From Paraburkholderia madseniana (GTDB lineage: Bacteria > Pseudomonadota > Gammaproteobacteria > Burkholderiales > Burkholderiaceae), in assembly GCF_009690905.1 (NCBI RefSeq), contig NZ_VOSW01000081.1:1-42559 (forward strand): DNA of 42,559 nucleotides. The letters are read 5' to 3'. Each line of letters opens with the position of its first letter. Positions within the stretch are counted from its first letter, which is position 1. The notes below the pieces were generated by a model. It saw only the letters and a list, made by a program, of their open reading frames with translations, did not search any database and was not told where the DNA came from. The position numbers and the translations under genes are program-made. Of this stretch, positions 42,444 through 42,559 are shown piece after piece.

Positions 42444-42559
42444 TTAGCAGGTGCGAAGGGCGGCGAGCAGCCCCTCGACCGGTTGTAAACGAACATCCAG
42501 TTCGGCCAGCAACACGCTCTGCATATCTTTGCGGAACGTGTTCAGCCACGTGCCGGGTG
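42444..42559 (-). CDS. DUF3348 protein, C-terminal end, runs off the right edge
   Basis: The last 37 residues are present: PGTWLNTFRKDMQSVLLAEL, then DVRLQPVEGLLAALRTC and a TAA stop. This is the conserved end of DUF3348 proteins, soluble partners encoded upstream of DUF802. Its stop lies 10 bp before the DUF802 start, so it is the first visible gene of the operon. The promoter lies outside the window. Confidence 0.75.
   Translation of the reverse strand, partial: PGTWLNTFRKDMQSVLLAELDVRLQPVEGLLAALRTC

Noticed and set aside
38480..42559. A complete Zorya defence locus
   Set aside because: ZorC, ZorD or ZorE-type genes are not present in the window; only the motor-like pair resembles Zorya.

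Overview
The window looks like chromosomal DNA of a Burkholderiaceae member, most likely Paraburkholderia or Caballeronia. It is GC-rich. It carries a DUF2844/DUF3443 pair, a Tat-exported phosphocholine-type phospholipase C, many small catabolic gene sets with their own regulators, and a DUF3348-DUF802-OmpA-DUF2894 operon typical of that order. Genus is inferred from gene content only. I saw no rRNA, tRNA or CRISPR array.

Layout. 1-1030: the start of a SagB-type dehydrogenase gene running off the left edge, followed by decayed insertion-sequence remnants. 1090-3355: a sigma-54-type promoter with an upstream palindrome, then a DUF2844 protein and a DUF3443 lipoprotein that has pepsin-like motifs. 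3356-4290: mobile-element debris, including the 3' end of a group II intron with an intact domain V and an unexplained family of short repeats. 4292-6163: an Old Yellow Enzyme reductase divergent from an Rrf2 repressor, with two palindromic operators between them. 6239-9869: a TetR regulator, a truncated MFS transporter, a CoA-transferase, a crotonase and a DUF1330 protein. 10032-14167: aldehyde dehydrogenase, BKACE-type beta-keto acid cleavage enzyme, tautomerase and a medium-chain dehydrogenase. 14288-18205: MocR and GlxA-type regulators paired with a DJ-1 protein and a MAPEG protein. 18351-22501: two secreted hydrolases, a small unknown gene and a phosphoesterase. 22958-23559: two small exported proteins.

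23826-25698 is a hipBA toxin-antitoxin locus whose upstream region holds five boxes at an exact 49-bp period. It is followed by a truncated amidohydrolase, alanine racemase (26580), a GGDEF-EAL protein (27867), a hairpin-rich leader, a sigma-54 enhancer-binding protein (30206), and a convergent DszC/SfnB-like oxidoreductase with its own sigma-54-like promoter. Two lipoproteins, several small unknowns and phospholipase C (35292-37406) follow. An acyltransferase start is broken by an IS fragment near 38060.

The right end (38480-42559) is a tightly overlapped minus-strand operon encoding a MotA/ExbB-like membrane protein with a very long helical tail, a MotB-like OmpA protein with an Asp in its membrane helix, and two cytoplasmic partners. 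This resembles the ZorA/ZorB motor layout and is the best candidate here for a poorly described system. The hipBA repeat array and the pepsin-like DUF3443 protein come next.
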